Positions 1-7,130 of a stretch of 12,459 bases of DNA are shown here, in pieces (positions within the stretch are counted from its first letter, which is position 1; each line of letters starts with the position of its first letter). The stretch spans positions 1 to 12,459 of the forward strand of contig QMVA01000022.1 of NCBI GenBank assembly GCA_003660865.1. Direction: 5' to 3'. Position numbers and translations under genes: made by a program. This DNA comes from Candidatus Nanohalarchaeota archaeon. GTDB taxonomy: Archaea > EX4484-52 > B79-G9. The notes beneath the pieces were generated by a model. The model was not told where the DNA came from and did not search any database. It was given only the letters and a program-made list of their open reading frames with translations.

Positions 1-291
1 GAGTTCGGCATGGATGAAAACAGGAATATTATGCTTCTTGATACATTCGGAACGCTTGATGAGGACCGGTGGTGGGATATGGATAAGTGGCAGGAAGGAA
101 AGATCAATGAGCTTTCCAAAGAGTTTGTGCGCATGCATTATCGAAAGATTGGGTATTTTGATAAGCTCGAGAATGCGCGAAATAAAGGGCTTCCTGAACC
201 GGATATTCCTGCGCTGCCAGAAGATGTTATTTTGCAGACGACTGAACTTTACATGCGGATGTATGAGAGGATTACCGGCAGAAAACTGTGA
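1..291 (+). CDS. purC: SAICAR synthetase (PurC), C-terminal part, cut by the window start
   Basis: PurC joins CAIR and aspartate using ATP to form SAICAR in de novo purine synthesis. The frame is open from base 1 and ends with TGA at 289-291, leaving about 96 residues. Visible family signatures are EFGMDENRNIMLLDTFGT, where the EFG-D-G-I-L-D pattern supplies nucleotide/metal contacts, then the DEDRWW stretch, SKEFVRMHY, the LPEDVI segment and the closing YERITG. The DTFGTLDEDRW form resembles the archaeal 'GTxDEnRF' variant rather than the bacterial 'TPDSSRFW' form. The catalytic N-terminal half lies outside the window. An internal ATG at base 10 is not the true start. purE and purB follow on the same strand but only after about 6.4 kb of unrelated genes. 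The family call is firm. Confidence 0.9.
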   Translation, partial: EFGMDENRNIMLLDTFGTLDEDRWWDMDKWQEGKINELSKEFVRMHYRKIGYFDKLENARNKGLPEPDIPALPEDVILQTTELYMRMYERITGRKL

Positions 292-301
292 TTCGTTTTC
301 T

Positions 302-424
302 ATGTTATTTGAGATGACATTTACTTTGGTTTTTTTGGGAATAATATTATTTAGTTCATCGTATTTACTTATTGCATCATATTATCTAGAGGGTCGCATG
401 GTGCAGATGAGTTTTTGGGTTTAG
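302..424 (+). CDS. Candidate 40-aa single-pass membrane peptide
   Basis: I do not recognise this short frame, which begins 10 bases after the purC stop. Residues about 6-27 are strongly hydrophobic (FTLVFLGIILFSSSYLLIAS) and would make one membrane helix, followed by a short polar tail. Upstream there is only a weak TGTGAT match to the ribosome binding site used elsewhere here. The left arm of the 99-bp inverted repeat lies inside its 3' end, so the reading frame may be fortuitous. Treat it as a possibility only. Confidence 0.2.
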   Translation: MLFEMTFTLVFLGIILFSSSYLLIASYYLEGRMVQMSFWV

Positions 425-494
425 TACCCTGAACTTTTGATTGTGCGCAATTATTCTTTTGCACGTTATCGCATATATCTCATCTGCACGATGC
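396..494. repeat. 99-bp segment bounded by 16-bp inverted repeats
   Basis: The left arm GCATGGTGCAGATGAG (396-411) and the right arm CTCATCTGCACGATGC (479-494) pair at 15 of 16 positions. The 67-base interior can form smaller stems: GGGT/ACCC at about 417-429, and GTGCGCAA with TTGCAC at about 442-464. If transcribed, the segment could fold as a long stem with two inner hairpins. If mobile, the arms would be terminal repeats, but I see no target duplication on its flanks. Confidence 0.5.
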
Positions 495-656
495 ATCACT
501 TCTATCATGGAAGGTATAAATTGATTCTCCTGTGGGGATATAAACTCTTCGGGAAGGTAGGTTGCCGATATAAAGAGGGTGATTGAAATGATTGCGCATA
601 GTCCTTATTGTTATACTGGTTTGGCTGCCGAAGTACTGGCATCACCTATCCTCAAA
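425..656. other. Non-coding stretch with TATA-like motifs and an orphan start site
   Basis: Apart from the right arm of the inverted repeat (479-494) I see no gene here. It holds three TATA-like strings: GGTATAAA near 513, GATATAAAC at 537 and GATATAAAG at 567. They are followed by a ribosome-binding motif GGTGAT at 579-584 and an ATG at 588. The frame from that ATG runs 40 codons to a TAA at 708-710, overlapping the 3' end of the minus-strand gene, and matches nothing I recognise. It may be the stub of a gene whose body was lost. Confidence 0.35.
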
Positions 657-1205
657 TTATTGATAAATTGGTACTTCTGTTATTTTTCCGTTTGCATCTA
701 TGACAATTAAATATATTCTATCTTCTCCGGTTATAGTGACTTCAGCAGATTTAACTATTTCATTTTCAAAAACATCTGTTTTTATTTTACTGATTTTTTC
801 TATATTTTTTTGCTGACTATTAAAATACTGGCTGATTAATTTTGTTACTGTCTCATCACTTATCCCTATATCAGATAACTCACATTTATGTGTCTTCTTA
901 TTACAATTCTCCTGTTCAAGAGCGCAGAAGCAATCATTACAACATGTATTACTATTTTCAAAGCTTTCACATACACCATTTCCACATATTGGCAGCACAC
1001 ATTCCTTTTTTGTATGTGAGCAATACTCTCCTTGAGAACATTTACAGTCTTTAGGATTATCTAAGCAGTTTTCTGTAACATCACAGATTCCGTCTCCATA
1101 CACAGGCGCCGAAGGTTTCAATATAAAGTATATCGCTACCACGGATATCAGAACTACTGCCAGAATCAATAAAATGTTTTTCGTATTTAGCTTTGAATCA
1201 TCCAT
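657..1205 (-). CDS. Membrane-anchored Cys-rich protein with two Cys modules
   Basis: The chosen start at 1205 follows a good AGGTGGT ribosome-binding motif; an ATG 27 bases further upstream lacks one. The 182-residue protein has a short charged N-terminus, one membrane helix (about 10-29) and an exposed remainder. Two related modules of about 34 residues follow, 37-69 (YGDGICDVTENC...) and 75-108 (GNGVCESFEN...). Each has G-D/N-G-I/V-C-x2-3-E and ends K-x2-C; together they carry 14 Cys and probably form disulfides outside the cell. The last 65 residues look like a small alpha/beta domain ending in 'IYLIVIDANGKITEVPIYQ', similar in feel to PepSY-type folds, but I cannot name it. It lies 41 bases downstream of the C25 protease gene on the same strand, so the two are probably co-transcribed. 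Function unknown; a surface partner or inhibitor of the protease is inference. Confidence 0.7.
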   Translation of the reverse strand: MDDSKLNTKNILLILAVVLISVVAIYFILKPSAPVYGDGICDVTENCLDNPKDCKCSQGEYCSHTKKECVLPICGNGVCESFENSNTCCNDCFCALEQENCNKKTHKCELSDIGISDETVTKLISQYFNSQQKNIEKISKIKTDVFENEIVKSAEVTITGEDRIYLIVIDANGKITEVPIYQ

Positions 1206-1246
1206 TGTAACCACCTGTTTTAATAGCGACATACTTTATCGGCATA

Positions 1247-4200
1247 TCACCACATATTTTTTATTTTCAGGGTAGGATCGCCGTAGAAGTTGTTTATAAA
1301 TGCACGGTCTGCATACCCGATTTCTGAGAGATAGTCATTTTTGCCTTCAAGATATGCATCTCCGATTCTCTTCCCTACAGCGAAGTTACGCACATATCTG
1401 TAATATAGTGCCCCAACACCACCATTATCTATATTTTCAGTACATGCTGTGCCCCGGCTTGCACAGCAATTATAGTGTGTGCTTCCGAAAAATACAGAAC
1501 CCCCTCTTTTGGCAAACATCTGGGTAATTCCCTGACTTGCACTGGAGTAATCTATAACACCGCCATGGCATGGCACCATCATCCACATGGCACCACCCAC
1601 ATCCATACTGTTTAGATTGCCTGGACTTAAAGCATTTGGATATATTTGTGGCGGGCCAGGAGATCCATGCTGTGTAAGGTAGAAAAATCCTTTGCCACTA
1701 GCCGCTGTTGATGAATCCCTGGTGCCTACTTTACAACTGGGGTTCCCAGGACATTTATCACCCCATATATACTGGCTGAAACATTCCATGGTAAGATAAT
1801 TTGAGCCTAATGTACGTTCAACGTGATTTGATAGATCCAGTCCTCCTGAATTATGCATGCTGATATGCGCATCAAGAGCTGCCATGAGCTGGTCATAATC
1901 CCCATTATTTGGATCAAGTATTCTTCCGACAGGAATATCAATCCTGCCGTTTGGCTCCCCGTAGTTTCCATAGAAGTCATCACTCTTATACCCGCTCATG
2001 GTTCCCATCAGGAATCTATCCTCTCCGCCTATAATTATTATATATTTTGCATTTAGTTTTTTTATCAACTCTTCCAGAACCCCGTCAATTGAATTCGCAT
2101 TGTGGGTACTCGATTTCGCAACCTTTGTGGCTATAACATCAGAAGTCTCGTCTTCATCAAGGTAAAAGAAGCGGGCAGTTAAGCCATCACCCTGTAATGC
2201 ATTAACATAATCATTGCGAATCTTATTTTCGAGGCTTGCAAGTTGTGTGGTGCTGTAAACGTCATCCATGTTGTTTCTGAGTGCAACTATCAGGACGTCA
2301 TACGTACCACTGCAGTCGTTGTCTGTACTTTCGGTGCATCCTGCCGGACAGCAGTCATCGTTGTCCTCGCATGCTGTTTTTAGTTCGTGCACGCATATCT
2401 GGCTTGCGCATGTATCTATCGTGCAGGCGTTGTTGTCATTGCATTGCACATGAGTGGAGCATTCGGGTGTGCAATCATTGTCATTTGCAGGGTTGCATCC
2501 ATACGGGCAGCACCCATCGCCTGATGTGCATGATGTTATATCATCATGTGTGCAGAATCCGCCTACACAATTATCTGTTGTGCATGGATTGTTGTCATTA
2601 CACTGGGATGGATTTTCGCATTCAATACAGTTTTGCTCGGACAGTACATTGAATTGTGATTCTGTTCCGGCGCTGCAGCCATCAGGCATTGTTGATGTGA
2701 GTGTGAGTATTCGGGTTCCTGCATCTCCTACACGGTTATTGATGACGTATGTGCCCTCACGAATCCTGATGAAATCATTTGTAACATCACGCGATGGGCC
2801 TGCGCCTTCGAGGATTATCTTTCGCGCTTGCGGATCTTTTAGAGTGCCACTGCTTTTGTATTCTGCTGTTATGGATATTGAATCACCGTCACAGTAGATG
2901 GATTTGTCATATTTCACTTCGATACGGCATGTTTCTGTTTCACTGCAGTCATTGTCATTTTGCGACGTGCATCCTGCTGGACAGCAGCCGTCATTATCGC
3001 GACACTGGGTCACAGGTGTATTACGGCAGTTACCGGATGAATCGCATGCGTCTGTGGTGCATGAGTCATTGTCGTCGCAGTCGGCATTGCTTGTGCATTC
3101 TGCGCTGCCGCCAGTGCAGTCATTGTCATTTTGCGACGTGCATCCTGCTGGACAGCAGCCGTCATTATCGCGACATTGGGTCACAGGTGTATTACGGCAG
3201 TTACCGGATGAATCGCATGCGTCTGTGGTGCATGAGTCATTGTCGTCGCAGTCGGCATCGCTTGTGCATTCTGCGCCGTCGCCAGTGCACTCCGGACTAT
3301 CTGTGGAGTAAACCACAAATTGTGTTGAAGCGCTAGTGTCGCAGTTTGGAAATGATGCACCTATGTCAAGTGTGCGCTGACCAGGATTGCCTATGGTCCC
3401 GTCTACTGTATATGTTCCGACTGATGCAGGACTGAATAAAGAGGTAATATCCATATCTTCTGCAGGTTTGTGCAAAATTGCTTCAAAAGTGTCAGGGTTA
3501 GACCTAGTACTTCCGTCATAAAATTCTGCTGTTATTCTTATATTGTCCCCGGGGCAATAGTGAGCTTTGTCAAATAGTATATCTACGCGGCAGCTATCAG
3601 GACTCCCCCCTAAACATTCAGGACTATCAGATGAAAGTACATTGTAAGAAGATTCTTCTTCTTCATTGCATGAGCCAAATTGTGAATGTACTTCAAGAGT
3701 TCTTGTGCCTGGCCCGCCCAAGTGACCGTCTATTGTATAAGTCCCAATTGACGCCTTTTGAACCATTCCCGTGACATCCACGTCACTGCCTGTTGGCAGG
3801 TGTATGACAGAGGTTAGGGTGTCATAATCTGTTAGCATATTGTCTTCTTTTAGCTGGATTGTCATTCTGATTGAGTCACCTTCACAGTACTCTGATCTGT
3901 CGAAAGAAATATCTATTTTGCAGGAGGATCGGGGCTCTGCTATGCAGTTGCCGGCTCCGTCACAAGAGCATGGCGGACTTATGCAACCTGCCCGGGAGTT
4001 GCAGGATTCGTCTGTTGAGCCCTCAGGCACTGCGGTTTCGCCACAGCCATTTATACATGTTGGCTCGTAGCATATTCTGTCATTGCAGGCACTGGCGTCG
4101 GCAGGACAGTTTTCGCCTGTTGCACAGTCACTATCAGGACAGGTGTCTGTTTCTTCGCAACTGTTTTTGCATATACTCATACATTCAGTGACGAGATCAT

Positions 4201-4426
4201 CTATGTTTTTTTCGCACTCTTCTTTTTGGCTTAGGCAAAAATCATCAGGCAGACCCTGAATGATGCATATCTGGTAGGTAAAAGAACACATTGATTTCCA
4301 CATTTCAAGTACACTACAGTCTGAACATTCTATGCAGTTCTCTAATGTTTGAGCATGTGCCGTTCCTGTGAATACGAAGATTAGCATCAGTCCTGTTATT
4401 ATTAATTGCATTTTGCGCGACATCAT
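1247..4426 (-). CDS. Secreted modular C25 (gingipain-like) cysteine protease with Cys-rich repeats
   Basis: This 1059-aa protein starts with a signal peptide (about 1-25, ending AHA-Q). A Cys-rich N-terminus (31-165) follows. Three related beta-sandwich-like domains lie at about 168-271, 278-380 and 499-600, each opening with C-[KR]-[IV]-x-[IV]...YCxGDxI. Four Cys modules of the type CNDNxxCTxDxC...DGCCPxGC...DNDC sit at 387-437, 444-494, 603-652 and 656-705. The C-terminal 350 residues are the peptidase: YDVLIVALRNN opens it, YIIIIGGEDRF and DIPVGRI are core strands, TQHGSPGPP gives His920 and MVPCHGG gives Cys953, and it ends NFYGDPTLKI. The 33-residue His-Cys spacing equals that of gingipain R (His211/Cys244). 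The start at 4426 (or the adjacent ATG at 4423) is preferred because CAGGT lies upstream and the signal peptide then sits at the N-terminus; an ATG at 4483 adds 19 residues with no binding motif. No C-terminal sorting domain is visible. Substrate unknown. Confidence 0.88.
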   Translation of the reverse strand: MMSRKMQLIITGLMLIFVFTGTAHAQTLENCIECSDCSVLEMWKSMCSFTYQICIIQGLPDDFCLSQKEECEKNIDDLVTECMSICKNSCEETDTCPDSDCATGENCPADASACNDRICYEPTCINGCGETAVPEGSTDESCNSRAGCISPPCSCDGAGNCIAEPRSSCKIDISFDRSEYCEGDSIRMTIQLKEDNMLTDYDTLTSVIHLPTGSDVDVTGMVQKASIGTYTIDGHLGGPGTRTLEVHSQFGSCNEEEESSYNVLSSDSPECLGGSPDSCRVDILFDKAHYCPGDNIRITAEFYDGSTRSNPDTFEAILHKPAEDMDITSLFSPASVGTYTVDGTIGNPGQRTLDIGASFPNCDTSASTQFVVYSTDSPECTGDGAECTSDADCDDNDSCTTDACDSSGNCRNTPVTQCRDNDGCCPAGCTSQNDNDCTGGSAECTSNADCDDNDSCTTDACDSSGNCRNTPVTQCRDNDGCCPAGCTSQNDNDCSETETCRIEVKYDKSIYCDGDSISITAEYKSSGTLKDPQARKIILEGAGPSRDVTNDFIRIREGTYVINNRVGDAGTRILTLTSTMPDGCSAGTESQFNVLSEQNCIECENPSQCNDNNPCTTDNCVGGFCTHDDITSCTSGDGCCPYGCNPANDNDCTPECSTHVQCNDNNACTIDTCASQICVHELKTACEDNDDCCPAGCTESTDNDCSGTYDVLIVALRNNMDDVYSTTQLASLENKIRNDYVNALQGDGLTARFFYLDEDETSDVIATKVAKSSTHNANSIDGVLEELIKKLNAKYIIIIGGEDRFLMGTMSGYKSDDFYGNYGEPNGRIDIPVGRILDPNNGDYDQLMAALDAHISMHNSGGLDLSNHVERTLGSNYLTMECFSQYIWGDKCPGNPSCKVGTRDSSTAASGKGFFYLTQHGSPGPPQIYPNALSPGNLNSMDVGGAMWMMVPCHGGVIDYSSASQGITQMFAKRGGSVFFGSTHYNCCASRGTACTENIDNGGVGALYYRYVRNFAVGKRIGDAYLEGKNDYLSEIGYADRAFINNFYGDPTLKIKNMW
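2944..3285 (-). repeat. Two 171-bp tandem repeats inside the protease gene
   Basis: Bases 2944-3114 and 3115-3285 align without gaps and differ at only four positions by my count, about 98% identical. Each encodes one 57-residue Cys module. The other two modules in the same protein are clearly diverged at the protein level, so this pair looks like a recent in-frame duplication. The repeat is also why long open frames appear on the opposite strand here. Confidence 0.9.
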
Positions 4427-4762
4427 ATTAATACCTGTGGTATTGAAGATTATGACTTTTACATTCAAACTTTTGAACTTCATTCAAAATATAGTCAAAG
4501 ACATAACTTTTTGGACTATATGTCTTTGCCATATAGTTAAGGTCTATTGGTTTTTTGTTCAGTCTGTCCATTTAGGAACGACCTGAACTATAATCAATTG
4601 AATATGGTTTTGTCGCCTCGAGGGCATCAATCGTTATTCAATTGAATGTATGTTATATTTAGTTTGTAAGTAGTATATATAGTTTGGTGATTTACATACG
4701 AATATACAAGCAAATTATTTATGCAAGATACACCAAAGATTATTTGTAAATTGTTGGTTATT
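4427..4762. promoter_or_regulatory. Divergent promoter region with nested inverted repeats
   Basis: This region separates the protease operon (leftward) from the Ste24-like gene (rightward). Four dyads are visible. CAAAGACATA (4496-4505) pairs perfectly with TATGTCTTTG (4519-4528). ACTATATG (4515-4522) pairs with CATATAGT (4530-4537) across seven bases and overlaps the first dyad. TATAGTTAAGGTC (4532-4544) pairs with GACCTGAACTATA (4580-4592) at 12 of 13 positions. TCAATTGAATA (4594-4604) pairs with TATTCAATTGA (4635-4645), with CCTCGAGG in the loop. A minus-strand TATA candidate lies at 4486-4494, and plus-strand ones at 4674-4682 and about 4711-4720. The arrangement suggests several operators. 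Confidence 0.5.
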
Positions 4763-5902
4763 ATGGCAGTAAAGTATCCGTATGAGTATGATCCTGAGAA
4801 GAGGAAGATTGCGAAAATCTATACGAAGACGAAGATAATCAATGGTATCTTTAATTCTATGCTTCTGCCGATTGTGTTTTTTGTTGTGCTGTTGTATTCT
4901 GGGGTTTCTTTGGGTATTAGAGATTTTTCGCTTGCATTTACAGGAGTGTTTTACCTGCCAGTGTATATTGCTATATTCCTTACACTGCTTACGGTTGTGC
5001 AGCTGCCACTTTCGTTTTATTCCGGGTTCATCTATGAGCATAAGTACGGGCTTTCAAACCAGAATGTGTTTGCGTGGCTTAAGGATTTTTTCAAGGAACT
5101 TGCGCTGATGTATGTTATTTCTGTGCCGGTTCTGACAGGGCTTTATGTGCTGATAGGGATGACGCCTCTTTGGTATGTGTATGCGGCTGTGCTTTATATT
5201 GTCATTACAGTATTTTTTGATTATGTTTACCCTATTGTGGTTTTTCCGATATTTTATAAGACTAAGCCTTTTGAGAATGAAGATATGCGCAAGAGGATTT
5301 TTGAGATACTGGATAAGATGGGTGTGAAAAATATCAAGAGGATTGATATTGCATACGAAAGTGAGAAGTCAAATAAGGCAAATGCGTGTTTTGCAGGCAT
5401 CGGTGGGTCTAAGAGGGTTATTCTTTTTGATACGCTTGTTGAGGGGTTTACTGCGGATGAGGTGGAGACTGTGGTTGCGCATGAGCTTGGGCATTATGTC
5501 CATAAGGATATTATGAGGTTCACTGTTATTGAGTCTTTGAAGATTGTCCCTGTGTTTCTTGTGGTTATTGCGGTTTTTGAGAGGTATTCTTCGATGTTTG
5601 GGATTGGCGGTGTTTCTGATGTTGCCGGCCTCCCGCTTTTGCTTCTGGTCAGTTCAGGTATTGAGCTTGTCTTGATGGGACCTATGATGGCTTATTCAAG
5701 GAAGAGGGAGAAGGCGGCGGATATTTTTGCGCTTGAGGCGACCGGGAAAGTTGATGCGCAGGTGTCGTGTGAGAAGCGGCTTTCTGATATGAATCTTTCG
5801 GATGATTCTGTGCACCCGCTTGTTGAGTATTTTTTGTTTTCACATCCGTGTGCGAAGAGGCGGATTGAGTATGCGCGCAAGTGGGAGCAGGATAATAAGT
5901 GA
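4763..5902 (+). CDS. Ste24/HtpX-type membrane zinc metalloprotease (M48 family)
   Basis: Ste24-type proteases are integral-membrane zinc enzymes that cut CAAX proteins in eukaryotes; the archaeal substrates are not established. The 379-residue form has hydrophobic segments at about 31-50, 58-82, 114-133, 137-163, 258-272 and 287-310. The zinc site is HELGH at 240-244, with the third ligand Glu316 in REKAAD. SNKANACFAG (203-212), GGSKRVILFDTL and a late FSHPCAKRRIEYA match Ste24 signatures (SNAYFxG, SKRIVLFDTL, SHPxxxxRL) more closely than bacterial HtpX. The start is uncertain: ATG 4763 gives a conserved-looking N-terminus (MAVKYPYEYDPEKRK) without a good binding motif, and ATG 4721 would add 14 residues, also without one. 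It is divergent from the protease operon and converges on the next gene with 14 bases between stops. Confidence 0.87.
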   Translation: MAVKYPYEYDPEKRKIAKIYTKTKIINGIFNSMLLPIVFFVVLLYSGVSLGIRDFSLAFTGVFYLPVYIAIFLTLLTVVQLPLSFYSGFIYEHKYGLSNQNVFAWLKDFFKELALMYVISVPVLTGLYVLIGMTPLWYVYAAVLYIVITVFFDYVYPIVVFPIFYKTKPFENEDMRKRIFEILDKMGVKNIKRIDIAYESEKSNKANACFAGIGGSKRVILFDTLVEGFTADEVETVVAHELGHYVHKDIMRFTVIESLKIVPVFLVVIAVFERYSSMFGIGGVSDVAGLPLLLLVSSGIELVLMGPMMAYSRKREKAADIFALEATGKVDAQVSCEKRLSDMNLSDDSVHPLVEYFLFSHPCAKRRIEYARKWEQDNK

Positions 5903-5916
5903 TTCGGGGTGTGTTT

Positions 5917-6504
5917 TTACCATGGACATACTGCATCTATGAACTTCTCGCATCCGCAAATAATTATGTGGTTTTCAAGTACTTCTTTTAAGAGTACGTC
6001 CTTTTTTATGTTTTTCCTGAATAAGTTATCCGGATAGTTCTTTATGCTGATGTCTGTCCCGTATAATTTTGAGATATGGGCTATTTTGTCTTTATCATAA
6101 TGTCCTGCAATAAATATGTCAAGGTCTGAATCTTTTTTTTGTATGCCTTTTGCGTAGCTTCCGAAAATTATTCCAATTCCTTTTATACATGGAGTTGTTT
6201 TTTCTATGATTTCCCGGGTTAAGTGATTCTTTTTCAGAAATGAAATTTTTTTGTATTGTTCGGTAAGTGAGATATATTCTTTTGCAATCATGGTATTTTT
6301 GAGTTTGTATAGCCTGATTTTGCCTCTTGTCCTGGATTCGAGGACGGTCTTTTTTTCTAAGTTGTCCAGTATTAACTGCGCTGTTCTCGGGCTTATTTTC
6401 AGGAGTTTGTGGACTTCGCGGATGTAATATTCTTTGTTGTAGCCTTTTGTGAAAAGGGTCAATACTCCCAGGTGTGTCTCGGTTATGTTTACTTTTTCAT
6501 ACAT
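5917..6504 (-). CDS. Winged-helix regulator fused to an MNT-type nucleotidyltransferase
   Basis: The 195-residue protein has an N-terminal winged helix (about 10-70: ...YYIREVHKLLKISPRTAQLILDNLEKK...) joined to a minimal nucleotidyltransferase domain. That domain shows GS at 115-116, ten residues, then DLD at 127-129 (GSYAKG...KKDSDLDIFI), with Asp151 a candidate third metal ligand. The tail LLKEVLENHIIICGCEKFID resembles other archaeal HTH-MNT proteins. Such proteins may regulate transcription or act as antitoxin-like nucleotidyltransferases, but no HEPN toxin gene adjoins this one. Its codons lean to AAA and ATA, unlike the flanking purine genes, which may indicate transfer. A perfect palindrome, CATACGTATG, overlaps its start codon, so autoregulation is plausible. 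Confidence 0.8.
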   Translation of the reverse strand: MYEKVNITETHLGVLTLFTKGYNKEYYIREVHKLLKISPRTAQLILDNLEKKTVLESRTRGKIRLYKLKNTMIAKEYISLTEQYKKISFLKKNHLTREIIEKTTPCIKGIGIIFGSYAKGIQKKDSDLDIFIAGHYDKDKIAHISKLYGTDISIKNYPDNLFRKNIKKDVLLKEVLENHIIICGCEKFIDAVCPW

Positions 6505-6522
6505 ACGTATGATTTTGTATAC
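6502..6522 (-). promoter_or_regulatory. Palindromic operator candidate over the start of the HTH-MNT gene
   Basis: CATACGTATG (6502-6511) is a perfect 10-bp palindrome that includes the start codon. GTATAC (6517-6522), within CGTATAC on the gene's own strand, repeats the same half-sites one helical turn away. A TATA-like TTAAATACT lies about 25 bases upstream. A leaderless or very short leader transcript with the regulator bound at its own start would fit. Confidence 0.4.
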
Positions 6523-6604
6523 GATAGTATTTAACGTTATTGATTTTGCAGCAGATAAGCATTAATTTTGCAGTTATTGCACCTCTTTGGGTGTTCCCTT
6601 GATG

Positions 6605-6614
6605 TTTATATAAA
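6605..6614 (+). promoter_or_regulatory. TATA box of the purE-purB operon
   Basis: TTTATATAAA lies about 55-60 bases before the purE start, which predicts a leader of about 30 bases carrying the GGTGAT binding motif at 6657-6662. It is the only strong TATA match in this gap. Two near-identical 12-mers ending TTTTGCAG (6540-6551 and 6562-6573) lie upstream, and a small CACC/GGTG hairpin sits near 6580. Confidence 0.55.
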
Positions 6615-6667
6615 TCTTTTTGTGCAAATAGTTATTGTAATTATTATGGATTGTGTGGTGATTGAAG

Positions 6668-7129
6668 ATGATTGTTATTTTGATGGGCTCTAAGAAGGAT
6701 TTTTCTTTTTGCAAGAAGATTGGCGATGCGCTTGATGAATTCAAGATGCGCTATGAGTACAGGGTCGCATCTGCGCATAAGACGCCTGAGCTTGTGATTG
6801 ACATTATTAAGGAGTGCGAGAAGAAGTATTCGGATATGGTGTTTGTTACTGTTGCAGGGATGTCTAACGGGCTTTCGGGGACTGTTGCTGCAAATAGCGT
6901 GAAGCCAGTGATTGCATGCCCTCCTCTTGAGGATAAGGCAGCTTATCTGATTGATGTCCACTCCAGTTTGCGGATGCCCTCAGGTGCGCCCTGCATGACT
7001 GTTCTTGGTGCGGGGAATGCTGCTGTTGCGGCTGTTAAGATTATTGCGCTTACTGATGATGCGTTGTCCGGAAAGGTGGATGCGCATATAAGGGCAGTGA
7101 AAGATGATATTAAGAAGACGGTGCTTTAA
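6668..7129 (+). CDS. purE: AIR carboxylase, PurE class II-like
   Basis: PurE forms CAIR in purine synthesis. Class I enzymes rearrange N5-CAIR made by PurK; class II enzymes, known from animals, carboxylate AIR directly with CO2. This 153-residue protein has MGSKKD (6-11), SAHKTP (35-40), VAGMSNGLSG (62-71), PVIACPP (80-86) and SSLRMPSGAPC (99-109). These match the human PAICS carboxylase blocks (VAGRSNGLG, PVISCPPL, SSLRLPSGLGC) rather than the class I AGGAAHLPGM and MPGGVPV blocks. I infer a PurK-independent reaction. The ATG at 6668 is preferred because GGTGAT precedes it by five bases; a TTG at 6662 is the alternative. purB follows after one base, so the two are co-transcribed. Confidence 0.93.
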   Translation: MIVILMGSKKDFSFCKKIGDALDEFKMRYEYRVASAHKTPELVIDIIKECEKKYSDMVFVTVAGMSNGLSGTVAANSVKPVIACPPLEDKAAYLIDVHSSLRMPSGAPCMTVLGAGNAAVAAVKIIALTDDALSGKVDAHIRAVKDDIKKTVL

Positions 7130-7130
7130 A

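Noticed and set aside
292..656. tRNA or rRNA gene in the larger gaps, also checked in 4427-4762, 8520-8892 and 9541-9664
   Set aside because: No T-arm (GTTCNANNC) with a matching acceptor stem was found by eye on either strand. A tRNA scan would settle it.
2268..3336. Several plus-strand open frames opposite the Cys-rich protease
   Set aside because: They arise from the repeated Cys modules on the minus strand; their own repeats copy the 171-bp unit and no start signals support them.
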